Below are positions 47,626 to 60,619 of a stretch of DNA of 64,000 nucleotides, piece by piece; the first letter of the stretch is position 1, and each line of letters starts with the position of its first letter. The DNA comes from Stromatinia cepivora (Eukaryota; Ascomycota; Leotiomycetes; Helotiales; Sclerotiniaceae): positions 62,001 to 126,000 of the forward strand of contig RCTD01000011.1 in the NCBI GenBank assembly GCA_014898415.1, written 5' to 3'. Under the pieces are notes generated by a model, which saw only the letters and a program-made list of their open reading frames with translations, searched no databases and had not been told where the DNA came from. A program made the translations under genes and the position numbers.

Positions 47626-48622
47626 TCTCGGGGGGAATGTTTGAACACTGTATTTTCAATTTGAGGCGAGGAGTTTTGGGCCGGGGAGTTTCTGACATGG
47701 AAAGCGGTCTCATCTACTAGATTGTATAAGCGCAACGACACGCGAAGGGAAAGAGGTCTACTACAACAGTGGTGGTGCGAGAAACTCGAAAGCTACAAAA
47801 GTACGAAGCCTATCCTTCTTTCAAAAGAACAAACACCACTCGAGAAAGACGTACACCTCTTGCTCTTACTGGTGCTGGTTCTAAGATAGGCCAGAGAGTG
47901 AGGGAGAGACTCCGGGCCGAGGATGGCCCCATCTATCTGTACCGAACTATCAGCGGCCGAACCTATTCTACTTGTGGGAAATTTCGAGATAATGGTAATG
48001 CACCTTTAATTCAATACCTACTATGTAGATATATTTATGGAAAATATCACTGCGCGAAAAACTACTTTACTACACTACCAATTCTTTATTATGTGAACAT
48101 TTGTGAACACTTTGTAATGGAATTGGCTTTGTCATATATCTCCACTCATCTTGATGTAACATTCTCCAATAAGGAATTTATGTAATTTTTATATTATATC
48201 CTATCCTACCCTATCCTAACCATTATATCCCAAACTTCCCCAATCCGCGAATCCAATCTAATGCAATTTCACCCTCCGCCCAAGCTAATCTCATTACCGT
48301 CCCTCCCCTCCCCTCCCTTCCTTTCCTTCAAATTCATCCTTCATCCTTCCATTCATCCTTCCATTACATCCAAACAATATCTCCCTCAAATCAAATCCAA
48401 ACCACCAAATGCACACAAAACCATTAAACCACCATGCAAACATAAACATCCAATATAAAATAAATCGACGGAAATAAATAAGTTTGCCTCCCCTCAATGC
48501 TTATGCCGATACGCATGCTCATGCTATTTTGTTGCGTTTACTTCCCGTTCATTCCTTTTCATGCCAGGAAAAGTTGCCTCCCGAAATGCAAATTTGTACC
48601 GTACCGTATGTGCTTAAGCGAA
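47626..48622. other. Intergenic, with pyrimidine-rich tracts
   Basis: C/T tracts near 48295-48365, including repeated CATCCTTCCATT. A 138-codon frame (47769-48185) has no domain and is probably chance. Convergent gene ends. Confidence 0.4.
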
Positions 48623-50949
48623 CTATTTAGGGAGATCTATGATTTTACCTGGATTCATTATCCAGTGGGGGTCTTTGGGTTATGTTAGCTAATTGATATT
48701 GGAAGGAGTGCTTGATGGAGTATCCCTTGTACTCAGAGAATGAGGGGGAGAGGAAAGAGTGAAAGTAAACGAGTGCTCACCTAATGCCTGTTTGATAGAT
48801 TTCATGACTCCCAGGGTATCATGTCCCAGTTCCATGAGAAGAGAATCTTTCTTTCCGATTCCTATTCCATGTTCTCCCTATATTATCTAGTCAGTCTTTA
48901 ATATCCCATCAAATTAGTGGCGTCTCGAACATACCGTAACCGTCCCCTCCATTTCCAACGCTCTAACCACCATATTCTTAACACACCTCTCCACCTTCTC
49001 CTTCTCCCCCACCACCCTCTTATCATACATAATACTTTCATGAAAATTCCCATCACCGACGTGTCCCAAAATACTAGCAAAAAGGCCCAAATCATCCATT
49101 TCCTTCTTACTCAATTCAATAATATCCGCCAATCTCGAGAACGGGACTGCTACATCCGTACTCCAGACTTCGCCTCCTTCTCCACGCAGGGCAAGCATAC
49201 TCCATAATGATTCTTTTCGTGCAGACCAGAGGAGTTTTTGTTCGCGGGCATCTTTGGCGAATTCGAAGGAGGAGCCCCGGTGGGACTTGGCGATTGCGGA
49301 TACCATGGCTATGTTTTCTTTAACCGAGGCTTTGGTGCCGGAGAATTTGAAGAAGAGAGTGGGAAGTTCTTTCCATTGTCTTGGGGCGGTAGATTTGGAT
49401 AGATTGACTACTTTCATTTGTACCTCGTCCATGATTTCCATTGCTGCGACTTGGATACCCGCACGCATGACTCCTGCTGCTGCAGCTGCCGCGTCTCGTA
49501 TAGTGGGGAACGTAACTACAGCGACTGAGTATTCAGGGGGTACGACGGCGAGCTTGAGGGTTATTTCGGTTACGAGACCAAGGGTTCCTTCGGAGCCTAC
49601 GAAGAGACTGTTAAGATTATAGCCGGCGGAAGATTTGCGGGGACGTCGTTTGGTTTTGATGATTGTTCCGTCGGAAAGAACCACGGTTAGGTTTATTACC
49701 CAATCTTTCATCGATCCATAACGAACGCAATTAGTTCCGGAGCAATTTGTTCCAACCATCCCTCCTATCTTTGCACTTGGGCCAGGATCAACCGGGAAGA
49801 AAAGGCCGGATTTGCGCCTTGCCAGTTCCTCGTTAAGATCCATCCACTAAAAGACGATATTAGCATTCCTATGGAGTTAAGGGAGTAAATAGGAGTCCAA
49901 AAGAAATTTGGGCTTCTTACAGAGACAGATGGTTGCACAACGATATCCATATCCTCTTCATGAAACTCGACGATTTGATCCATGAATGCAAAATCCACAC
50001 TAACACCTCCATAAGGACATGATACATTTCCTTCCAAACTCGATCCCCCTGAGTAAGGAACAATTGGTACACGATATTTGTGACATATCGAGGTAATTTT
50101 GGAGACCTCTTCAGTAGATTTTGGATAAGCTACTGCAACAGGAAGACCATCAACATTGGTTGATGACCATTCTGAACTAGGGAGTTGAGTTAGTCGTAAA
50201 TATAGTACATGTCATTGAGAGGCTATCTGTGGTGTTATGAGGCACAAAGTTTCCCCCTCCCCTCATTTGTGACTTGCGACAATTGGGGACCATGAACTAC
50301 ATGATAGAAAAAACTAGACTTACTATCCATGCGCCAACAAATCCTCCGGATCGGTAGAAATAGTATCCTCATGTGTAGCTTCTTGAATTTCCTTTAGAGC
50401 CTACGTAATGTTAGATATAATTCCATTGATTTTACTTCCTCCCCTCCTTCACTTCATCTCCACGACATCAATTCCCCATCTCAAAAAACTCACCTCTTCC
50501 ATATCCTTAATGTTTGCATATCTAGGCACCGTAAATTTCGCCGGATCTGCATAATCTCTAATGTCACCCCTCCTACTCTTTTCCCGCATAATCGCAAATG
50601 CATAAGCTAAGCCTCCAGTGGCCGCCACCAACAGAAGTACTCTTTCTGTCGACCATCCATTTTTGGCATCGAATTTGGCGGATTTAGATCTTGGAATTGA
50701 ACTTGGTTTCAATGAAGATGTATTTGGTTTCAATGAAGATGTATTTGGTTTCAATGAAGATGTATTTGGTTTCAATGAAGATGTATTTGGTTTCGAATTT
50801 GTACTTTGACATCTCAATTTTAGAGAAGAATTGAAAGAATTTCTGGTTCTTGTTTGAGGTATTCCAGGTATTCTAGAAGTAGAGATGCGGAATTGTGGTT
50901 GCAGTTTTCCCGTGATGATTGGTTGAAGTCTCACCGAATACACGGCCAT
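48623..50949 (-). CDS. dld1: D-lactate dehydrogenase (cytochrome), mitochondrial, 615 aa
   Basis: Six exons: 50949-50494, 50400-50324, 50176-49921, 49846-48935, 48877-48781 and 48672-48623; all phases match. The enzyme oxidises D-lactate to pyruvate and passes electrons to cytochrome c (EC 1.1.2.4). The FAD-binding (PCMH) region shows PYSGGSSLEGNVS and PGPSAKIGGMVGTNCSGTNC. The FAD-oxidase C-terminal region has ILGHVGDGNFHES and GEHGIGIGKK, and ends in MNPGKIIDLPK. The N-terminus is Arg/Ser-rich, a likely presequence, then a tandem heptapeptide (NTSSLKP x 4), then one hydrophobic anchor (ERVLLLVAATGGLAYAFAI). This suggests an intermembrane-space enzyme anchored in the inner membrane, as in yeast Dld1. 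The heptapeptide spacer is unusual. Confidence 0.93.
50703..50786 (-). repeat. 21-bp exact coding repeat x 4 in dld1
   Basis: Four identical 21-bp units encoding NTSSLKP, between the presequence and the membrane anchor. Because 21 is divisible by 3, copy-number change keeps the frame. Lack of synonymous divergence points to recent expansion. Confidence 0.95.
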
Positions 50950-52961
50950 GGCTCAGGGATGGGATGAATGGATGAATAGACGAATGGATGAATGGACGAA
51001 TGGACGAATGGACGACACTGATATGAACAAGGATTTTTTTGAATATTTCCGCCCTGTCACTTCCCTTGTAAATACACAAGATAACCTTTTCGAATATTGA
51101 TGTAGGTTGATGTATTCGAATAAGTAGGGAAAAGGGCGATCAATCAATAGTTGTTTGAATAGGTGAAGAAATGAAGAAAGAAAGAAAGAAAGAATCAAAG
51201 TCATCAAAAGCACCACACTTATCAATCTGACGTCTGCCTTGATAACTTTATATAGAGGATCCATTGATACAGAAGTGGACTAGATGAGAAGGTCATCAAA
51301 TCATGCCCGAGAAATAGCGTCTTCTTTCTCTTCTTTCTGTTGGTGTGCCCAGTATTACTCCGTAAATATCTAGGTAGGTATGTTTGTAGATCATGAGTTA
51401 TGGAAATCTGAGTAGTAGGTAGGTATGGTCATGTAATACTCTAGAGGAGGTTGGGTTACTTATGAGCATCTATACGGGATAGTTAGTCTATACCTACACA
51501 CATTCATTGGCTTACTTTCTATATTGTTCAATTGATTAGGTCTGAGTGAGAAAAAGATCTTCTTATTCTTAATGAGATCCCCATTATGTTTCGGCTTTGT
51601 CGTTCCTAGGCTCAGAATATGCTTCCAACAGGGCAGGTCAATGCATATGATATGATTCTTATTCAAGCCAACCTACATTTAACATCCTCTCAACCTTCAG
51701 ACCAATATCCAACTCCAATTCATTCTTCAATGTCTTTCTACCAACAACTAACCTGGTAGCTAAATATATATATACATACACCATACATACACCATACATA
51801 CACCATACATACACCATACATACACCATACATACACCATACATACACCATACATCGGACCTACCTAAACATATCAAATACGACAGCATCTTCATGCAGCA
51901 GCGCAGCCATTGAAACCCCGAAACCCCCAAGCAGACTCCCAAACCCCCCTGAAGCAGCTGACCACAACTCAAATATAATCCCTTCAGCCCATCACGAAAA
52001 TCCCTAAGCTTCCCCAGCCGTGTAAACCCCCACACTAAACATCATCTATATCTCCCAAGCTGTTGTGTTACCCCACGATTAATATAAAATGGCATCAGAA
52101 ATCAGGAATCCTACTTTAAATCTGTGATGCGTATTTTGGCAGTCCGTATCCCTGATTTACGTATTCGAGTATGGATATCGTGTAACGTATCGTGTATAGA
52201 TAGTGTCTAGTAGTTCTCAAGATTTTTCGCTCTTCATTTCTCTACACATTTGCTCATATATACCTCCAAACATCCAGCTCATCAACTCATCACCTATATA
52301 TATACCATCCGTACAGGAAAGTCAGCACGGAGAGAAAGTTAATTGGGAGAATACACGCCCTTTTCTCTTCCCCCGCTCATCTCCATATCACCGGTTACTT
52401 TATAAATACTTCTTACCTAATATGAATTACTTCCGCTTCATGCTTCAATATTTCAACCCGAATGCTCGCTCCCACCTAGCTATGCCGCGCGTAGCCCGCA
52501 GCACGTGACACACGGACGGAATTGGAAATGCCCGGACGTGAATGCATTTAATGTTGATTGTCAAAAGTCTGATGTTCCACAAGCTGTTGTCAAGAAATCC
52601 TCTACTCATGCGGGAAATGCGGTACCCAATAACGCAAAGGCTGCAGAGGGTATTTAATGACTTACAAAGATTTTAGCTTGAAATGTCGTCGTCGTCACTG
52701 TTGGATGTGTGAGATTGGGATTAGCATTAGACTGGGATCTATATAATCCGCTCCTTCTACTCAGATATACATACATCACATCACAGTCAATAATCAAACC
52801 ATCCAATTAACGGTGGATTTGGAGGGTTATATCATTGTGGTAAAAACTGACTCATGCTAAATAAGTCGTATTTCTCATAAACTCTTGCTTATTGCAAAAA
52901 GGAGATTTTAATATCCCATACCATGACTCCCCCTGTCCCAAATACAAAGCAAAACGTACAT
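50950..52961. other. Intergenic, about 2 kb, rich in short tandem repeats
   Basis: GAATGGAC/GAATGGAT octamer-like repeats near 50963-51010, just upstream of dld1; an AAAG run near 51175-51194; an 11-bp array at 51775-51851. No coding frame that I trust. Confidence 0.5.
51775..51851. repeat. 11-bp minisatellite, CATACACCATA x 7
   Basis: Seven perfect units. Frames crossing it give repetitive Tyr/Val/Trp/Cys peptides that are not real proteins. Confidence 0.92.
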
Positions 52962-54151
52962 TTAGTTACCAGCGATGGCATGAGCACGTCTGCGGTCTCT
53001 CTCCTCAGCAATGGTGAGCTTAACACCCTTGCCCTTTGGTAGGGAGATCCATGGCTTCTCAGCTCCGATGACGAAAACGTTGCTCTCACGGGTAGCGAAA
53101 GAGTTGTCTATGGCATCCTTGATGTGGACAATGTTGAAACCTCCATCGTGACGTTCACGGTGGGTGATGACACCAACACGACCCATGTTACGACCACCAG
53201 TAGCCATGGCGATAACACCAGTGTCGAACTTGATGAAGTCGGTGATCTTTCCGGTAGCAATGTCAATCTTGACAGTGTCGTTAACCTTGATGGCTGGGTC
53301 TGGGTAACGGATACTAGAAAAAAATTCATTAGCATTTCTGGAGGAAAGGATAATTCAAACCGTTGATCTAGCTGAATATGTGTCGGAGGGGATCGACCAA
53401 AGCTTGGACCAACGGCTGAATGATGTCTGACAGAACTTACGTTCTAGCATCGTGCGTGACCAAGAATGGGATTCCGCCCTTGCCCAATTGCACCCTCTTG
53501 ACTTTTGCGAGCTTGTATTCTGCCTCCTCAGCTTGGATACGGTGAACGGTGAAACGTCCCTTGGTGTCGTAAACCAAACGGAAGTTCTCGCTGGTCTTCT
53601 CGATACCGATAACATCCATGAAACCTGCTGGGTATGTGGCGTCGGTGCGAACCTTTCCGTCGACCTTGATCAAGCGTTGCATGAGGATGGCCTTGGTCTC
53701 GCGAGAGTTGAGAGCATACTTGAGACGGTTGCGGATGAAGACGATGAGTGGCATGCAGTCTCTAAGCTTGTGTGGACCGGCGGACGCACGAGGAGCATAG
53801 GCACCGGACAATTTGTCCAAGAGCCAGTGGTTTGGCGCGCTCAAACGCTTTTGGTGCTTCTTTCTGTATGCGACAAAAAATATTAGTAAATGGTATTAGG
53901 ATGTGCTGAATTGTAGATGAACGCGAAGATTTGATAGAAGATGATTGAAAAAGGTAATCAAGTCGATCAACTTCTCACTAGCAATCGCAGCAGCTTTCAA
54001 ATGACCGACGAGTCACAACGTCAAAAATATGCCACGTCAATTCGATTGAATTGGATATCCAGGCAGACTGAGAAAAGGTTTTCATAATTCGAGAAGATGA
54101 TGAATGGTTGTGACATAAATTGACAGATGATACTTACGGTCCTCTACCCAT
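52962..54151 (-). CDS. rps4: 40S ribosomal protein S4 (eS4), 262 aa
   Basis: Three exons: 54151-54138 (14 nt, MGRG plus two bases), 53863-53441 and 53313-52962. Splicing gives [20 protein letters not shown], then the S4/KOW-type conserved blocks, including [17 protein letters not shown] and [18 protein letters not shown], and ends [15 protein letters not shown]. Length matches eukaryotic eS4 (about 261-263). It is a structural component of the small subunit near the mRNA path. The tiny first exon followed by a roughly 270-nt intron is typical of ribosomal protein genes, where a long 5' intron often aids expression. It is divergent from the RdRP gene. Confidence 0.97.
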
Positions 54152-55610
54152 GGTTGCGTCTCTGTATGTATGGAGAAACAAGTATTGGGGTGGTTGTTGT
54201 CGTCGAAGTTGTCGAAGAAAAATTCAGAAACCAAAATTGGAAGAACTTCAAAAAGTTCCTCCCAAATTTGTGCGCTATGTTAAGCGAGGTTGTTGATTTT
54301 GGTGCCTGAAAATTTACTAACAAAATTAATAAGGCATGAATTGAATTCGAAATTCTGCCCATCCCACAATAATTCATTTATCACGGGATTTCGTGCTTTT
54401 AATTCAATTTTACCCCATTAACAAGGAGTTATTGGCGCGATTGATTATTGATTTGCCATTTTCAATTCGCGTTTCGTGTTTTACCCCACGTTGTTTTAAC
54501 AGCCGCCGCAGCTGCTCTGCTGCACAACTCAACTCAATAAAGAGAAGAAGAGGAAGAAAAGAGAAAGTAGAAAGAAGAAAAGAGGAGAAGAAGCGCGTCA
54601 ATACTTCATATATACCATATATAGTATAAGGTACCTACATGACTAATCATCTTCCTGGTGAAGTGAATACCTAGTTATTACATGTGGAAATGTATGATTC
54701 GAATTCACCAACAATCAGAATAGGAGGAAAAAGGAAATCATACTTCGATACAACCTCAAAAATCTGAATAAGAAAGACATTTTCTATGCATTATTACCTA
54801 GGTATGCATACGAATCTGAACCTTGTTCGGCTCACACTACCCTTCTAAAGCCTTCAACAATCGAATCTTCAACAGATTCTTAATTCTTTTCATTGTTTGT
54901 TCTTTGCCCTTTCTGCTCTCTGCCCTTTCTGCTCTCTGTCTTTTGTTTGCAAGTGTCAGGGCCTGCAGCTTCAGAAATTGGATTGGATACAAGACAAATA
55001 GCAAAACGCATTGAATTCATTGAATTCATAACACAAACGAGGAAAAGGCTCCTTCCTCCTCTTTCGAACCTTCCCCCTCATTCTTTTGGAGCTACTGTTA
55101 ATCATTCACTTCCACCTAATCTTCAATTGTGCTTCTCCACCTCAACCTCACTTCTTCTTTTTTGCATTGTCCAATATTTCAACCTTCAACCTCCCTCCAC
55201 ATCTTCCCATTCAACAAGAACCAATACCTCCATTCGCAGTACTGGCTTGTTTGCTCTTTCACAATCTCTCAGTACAAGTTGCGGTAACGGAGTCCTAGTT
55301 CCATTCAAAATACCAAATTCTTCATACCATTCCACCTCACTTTTCGATTCTCCTACCATTTGTTAGATCGAGATTCTACCTATACCCCTCTTTTCCAATC
55401 AACTAGATTCTTTCTATTCAAGTGAGACGTTCTCAACTAGTATCAACGTAAAGTGTTGTGGTTTTCGATCTTATTATTCATGATGTTTCCAGCAAGACTA
55501 CAACTAACCTTGTCCTTAGACGCTAAACTCTAACATCATCTTCGAAATCAACATCGATTCCTCATTTCATTTCATTTCATGTTGGCACATCCAATCCCTT
55601 AATCTCAGCC
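54152..55610. promoter_or_regulatory. Divergent upstream region of rps4 and the RdRP gene
   Basis: About 1.46 kb. Purine-rich tracts (GAAGAAGAGG-type) lie near 54540-54590, and their complement faces rps4 as a pyrimidine-rich stretch, common near ribosomal protein promoters. A 157-codon plus-strand frame at 54893-55366 is low-complexity Ser/Leu/Pro and is probably RdRP leader. TTTCA occurs three times in tandem just before the RdRP start. Confidence 0.45.
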
Positions 55611-58600
55611 ATGGCCATCATGACACCGAGACTTCCAGCCATTCGGATCAAACCTGACACTAAAGAGTCCGGGGAAATCGTACTGTTTATCGACAACATA
55701 CAACCTGGTACTACAATCTACGACTTGATCAGTAGTTTGGAAACTCGAGGTACAATTACATATATTGAAATTTTTGAAACCCGAATGCAAACAGGAAAAG
55801 CAGCAGCGCATAGAGGAAAAGTAGTATTTTCGCCTCCTCCGATTCCTTTTTGGGATCGCCCATACCCAATCAACCTCGAGAACGGCTCGACTTATGATGT
55901 TCGCATCCGTCAAGACATGAACTCAAGAAGAGAAAGAACAGTCCCAAGCCCGTTCAGGAAAAATGTGTTCTACCCGCAAAAGACGAAACTCATTTCTTCT
56001 ACGCTTCAATTTGGAGTCATGATAGAACCAGAATGCATGATGCCTATGCAAACTGTGAGATCTCAGGACCAAAATGATCTTGCCCTTACCGTGGATCTGA
56101 AGCGTAGAAAACTTGAAGCTCAGTTTTCGATGCACTTCACCGATCCAAGAAGCCATGGTGATAAGAATTTCCCATGTAGTGAACCCATTGGACACTTTGA
56201 TCGGAAGGAGAGATATATGTTCAACATACCTTTCGACCAGCTGAAGTCAATCCAGCGAGTTAATCTGGGCGATCGAAACTTATCACTCTTGATAACTCTG
56301 GATAGTCCACCTCAATTCTATCGCTGGCGTGAGGACCAGAAAGGATCTCAGCAACAAGCACTATCATGGACCGAGTGGGATAGCTGGTTTCGGCAAACCG
56401 ATATTGAATACAATCCTTTCTTCGTAGAGGGTATTCCACTCGCTTTACATAAGGAGAGGCCAGTAATTGATATTGGTAAGTCTGCATTGGAACATTCTTG
56501 AATCTATGAATGGTATTAACTTATTCAGGTCGTTGGACTACCTACCGCTGGGTATTCAACGATGGCCAGTGTGCGCCAGATGAATTTCATAAAGTTCAAA
56601 AAGCTCTCCAGGATTTCAACATCGAAATTATCACGCTAGATAACTTTCGTCTGGAGCCAATGCGGAAGGCTGAGTTATGGTCTCTTATAGATCCACGTGG
56701 GGCTAGAAGTGCAACGGCAGATGTCCACTTTCTTGATTCCGGGAGGATCACGGTACCACTACCATTCGAGGTAAGGTATCAACTCGAAGTATGCATCTCA
56801 CGAGAAATCATCAGCGAATATAATATCGATGAAAATTTCATACATTCCTTGGCCGGGATAGCTGCACAGGATCCAGCTAAGGCAAGAAATTTACTGGAGT
56901 ACGTCGCTGAGAACTACAGCTCTAAACGTTTGTACAATCCTTCTTTCATCTTTACCAGTAATGACGCTTTATCATTCTCTTCTATGACTGATATTCCCCA
57001 TTATTGCGCGTTTTCACGGAAGGCTACAGTAACACCTAGCTCGATTTACTTCAGCTCGCCCACTGTTGAAACTACCAATCGAGTCTTGCGACATTACTCA
57101 AAAGAGAACAAAGAGGGTCGATTTTTACGTGTTCAGTTCACAGATGAGAAAGCTGAGGTTGGTTCCCCTGTTCGTCAGTACTATTCATCCTTTACTAATA
57201 GATGCAGGGCCGGATCAATGCATGCGCCGATAAGATTCGTAACGATGGATTATTCACAAGAGTTTTTAGAGTAATCAGCAATGGCATTCGTATTGGTGAT
57301 AGACACTACGAGTTTTTAGCTTTTGGAAACTCTCAATTTCGAGAGAACGGAGCATACTTCTTTTGTCCGCCAGCTTATTTGTCCTGCAACGACATTCGTC
57401 AATGGATGGGAACCTTTTCCCACATCAATGTCGTTGCAAAATACGCTGCAAGACTTGGCCAATGTTTCTCGACGACTAGAGCCATCAAAGGTCTTTCGGC
57501 ACCAGACCTCATCAAGATCCCTGATATTGAAAGAAATGGGTACTGCTTTACTGATGGGGTTGGTAAGATCTCGCCTTTCCTAGCTCAAATTATTGCTGAA
57601 GAACTGAAACTCCGTACCAACTCGGCACCATCAGCATTCCAATTCAGATTGGGTGGCTGTAAAGGAATACTTGTCGTTTCCCCTGATGCAAAGAATAACG
57701 AAGTCCACATCCGCAAGAGTCAGCAAAAGTTCACGGCTGTATACAATGGTCTTGAAATTATCAGATGTTCGCAATTCTCCTCTGCGACTCTGAATCGTCA
57801 GACAATTACCATTCTTTCGTCGCTCGGAGTCAAAGACGAGGTTTTCTTGAAGATGCTATCTGAACAACTCTCCGACTACCAGAATGCGATGAGCAACAAC
57901 ACGATTGCGCTTAATCTTCTCAACAGATATATTGATGATAATCATATGACCATTAATATCGCCAGTATGATCTTGAATGGTTTCATGACAGAAAAAGAGC
58001 CATTTGTTCTATCTTTACTCCATCTCTGGAGAGCATGGTCTATCAAACTCCTGAAGGAGAAAGCAAAGATTATCGTGGAGAATGGAGCATTCGTGCTTGG
58101 TTGTGTTGATGAAACAAACACTCTTAGGGGCTATACCAAACCAACCGTGGCATGTGGTACGACTTATAAAGAAGATGAGTTACCTCAGATCTTTATCCAA
58201 GTCCCCAATAGAGAGAACACAACTCAATACAACGTCATTGAGGGGATCTGCCTTGTCGGGCGAAATCCATCTCTTCATCCCGGTGATCTTAGAGTTGTCC
58301 AAGCGGTCAACGTGCCAGCTCTGCATCATTTGCGAGACGTTGTTGTATTCCCTCAAAGAGGCGAAAGAGACGTGCCTAGCATGTGTTCTGGCGGCGATTT
58401 AGATGGTGATGACTTTTTTGTCATATGGGATAAGAATTTACAACCATCCGAATGGAACTGTGAACCAATGAGTTATGCAGCTTTAGAGCCTGTAACTCTC
58501 AAGCGACCTGTGAAAGTACGGGATCTGCTGAAGTTTTTCGTCAAGTATATGAAGAACGACTCCTTGCCGACCATAGCCCATGCTCATCTAGCACAAGCTG

Positions 58601-59961
58601 ATCTTCTGAGCCAAGGCATCAAGGATCCTAAATGTAAGTACCCCTTTGGCTTTTATCATATTGCTTTGATAATAATTGCAATTTCAGGCCTCGAGCTCGC
58701 GGAGCTGCATAGCAAAGCCGTCGACTATGTTAAAACTGGTCAACCAGCTAATATGCCAAGATATCTGGCTCCTCAAAAATGGCCACATTTCATGGAAAAG
58801 ACCCATAAACCCCTATCAAAACAATACCATTCCTCGAAAATACTTGGTCAGCTATATGATAAGGTAGAGAGTGTGCATTTTGTCCCACAGTACGAGGAAC
58901 CCTTTGACAAACGTATTTTGAGAGCCTACAAGCTAGACAATTCCATTTTGAAGGTTGCTCGTCAGACGAAGACCAAATATGACACTGCTATGCGACGAAT
59001 TTTAGCCCAACAAGACATCAAAACCGAATTTGAGGTATGGTCAACGTTTATCCTTTCGAAACCAAAGGTTGGAAGCGACTACAAACTCCAGGAGGAAATG
59101 GCATCAATCACAGGTGCCCTCAAAGATCGATTCCGTTTGGTATGCATTGAAATAGCTGGTGGTAAAGACTTTTCGGTCCTCGGGCCATTCGTTGCTGCTA
59201 TGTATAAAGTGACGAAAGAGGAACTTGATATTGCATTAGCTGAGTGCCGTACAACCAGAATGGTGAATGGGATGGAAGTGCCAAAAAGACGCATGAATCC
59301 GGACTCAATGCCATTAATCAGTTTCCCGTGGTTGTTCGAGAAAGAACTAGGTAGAATTGCTACAGGTATTGAAGCAATAGATGACTTTGGAAAGATAGGC
59401 TTCAACACTTTCAGCATCGACAAGCCTCAAACCACGGCACCAAACCGTCAAAGGGAGTTGCGTAAGCAAGATGAAGATTTCGTCAAGCAAGAAAATGGTG
59501 TGGTAATTCACCGCGGCGAAATTCTCGACTTGTTTCAGGACGAGCTTTCGGACAATGAATTCCATTATGATGGAGAACAATCTGACGTGGGGTCCGCAAC
59601 TTCTACACCAGCCTTGACACCTGGCCCTCTAATACCAGGAAGCAAAACTGAGCCTACTGGTATTGAAATGTCTTCTGAGAACTCAATTCATACATCTAGG
59701 CTTCAAGAAAATGTCTCCGGTATACTCCGTGGAAACTCGCAAGACCAAAATAAATCGGAAACGAAGCATCGAGGATCATCGGCTATGGAGGAATTGCCAT
59801 CTCCATCGACTCAAGGTTTCTCTCCACCAGTTCTAGTTAGGCAAGATGAATCCGATCCAAACCTATCTGATGATGGAGAAATCGAGGAAATTGTCGAGGA
59901 CATAGGCAATGTGGCTCTTGAACCGTCTATGATGGACAAGCTATCAGCTTTCGTAGACTAA
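55611..59961 (+). CDS. RNA-dependent RNA polymerase (eukaryotic RDR family), 1397 aa
   Basis: Four exons: 55611-56475, 56529-57157, 57208-58633 and 58688-59961. Introns are 50-54 nt; the second has a less common GTTGGT donor. The catalytic D-x-D-G-D loop is intact as SGGDLDGDDFF (Asp895, Asp897, Asp899), preceded by RDVVVFPQRGERDVPSMC. Upstream conserved blocks include CFTDGVGKIS and FQFRLGGCKGILVV. A C-terminal extension of about 200 residues is Ser/Glu/Asp-rich and probably disordered. The enzyme makes double-stranded RNA from single-stranded templates for Dicer, as in quelling or meiotic silencing. I cannot say which Neurospora paralogue (QDE-1, SAD-1, RRP-3) is closest, though full length with an N-terminal beta-rich region resembles the SAD-1 type. 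All key residues are present. Confidence 0.93.
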
Positions 59962-60619
59962 CAGTGTCTAGACCCCTTCACTGACGTGGATTTCGTTGAC
60001 TTTTCTTTATTTTACTTTTTTCTACCTCTTCAAGAGTGTCCAGCACTGAAAAGTGCCTTTCGCCGCGTAAAACATTATGCTGCCTCAAATTGCGTAGCTT
60101 AGCTTTTACTCAAAAAGTTCCAGAGACCTTAATGGGACAGCACGAATGCCTGATTTTGCATGGTTTTTCACCCAGAAGGGATGGGCGGATCTGAAAACTA
60201 GATGGTATAGCGAGCGCCTTTGCGCTGTGCGATTGATTGCACAACGAGAATCAAAATTACAATATACCACCATATTCTATCCGCCTTGCCTTTCTGAAGT
60301 CGTGTTTTAATTACAGCGAGGTTACCTGGTTGCGTGTCGTGCATGTCGCGTTGATCTCCCCCCTTTTTCTCCCCTCCCCTCATAGCCGAGAAGTTATAGA
60401 AATATTTGGAGGATGAGTTGATTACTGACACCCCAACACCTTCGCTTTCTGGTGGAATGATACATCGAGTCATTGCATAATTCGATTTTCCTAGCCAAAT
60501 AGATGTCACATGAAGGAGAAGAGGTAATGAAGTTTCAAATGAAATAGGCTTTTCTTATACAACTTGGAAATGCAACTTTTGTATTCTAAAACAAGTGGGT
60601 ATATAACCAGCCTAGCCCC
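59962..60619. other. Intergenic, convergent ends of RdRP and hom2
   Basis: Contains a possible 48-codon membrane-protein frame on the minus strand (60198-60344, listed separately). A C-rich/T-rich tract lies near 60357-60380. Nothing else seen. Confidence 0.4.
60198..60344 (-). CDS. Possible small single-pass membrane protein, 48 aa
   Basis: A 48-codon frame starts MHDTQPGNLA, continues with a basic stretch (KTRLQKGKADR), has one clean hydrophobic helix (IWWYIVILILVV), and ends basic (AQRKGARYTI). This layout is that of a tail-anchored or small organellar membrane protein, not random. The frame extends upstream to 60509, but that part is low quality. I recognise no family. It could be chance, since short frames with one hydrophobic run are common. 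Confidence 0.25.
   Translation of the reverse strand: MHDTQPGNLAVIKTRLQKGKADRIWWYIVILILVVQSIAQRKGARYTI

Noticed and set aside
47769..48185. 138-codon plus-strand frame after rpc31
   Set aside because: No domain; the second half is AT-rich 3' flank; no splice or homology clue.
51760..52035. Minus-strand frames with repeated Val-Trp-Cys-Met-Tyr-Gly
   Set aside because: Translation of the 11-bp minisatellite.
54893..55366. 157-codon plus-strand frame upstream of the RdRP gene
   Set aside because: Ser/Leu/Pro-rich, frame not joinable to the RdRP exon; more likely leader or promoter.
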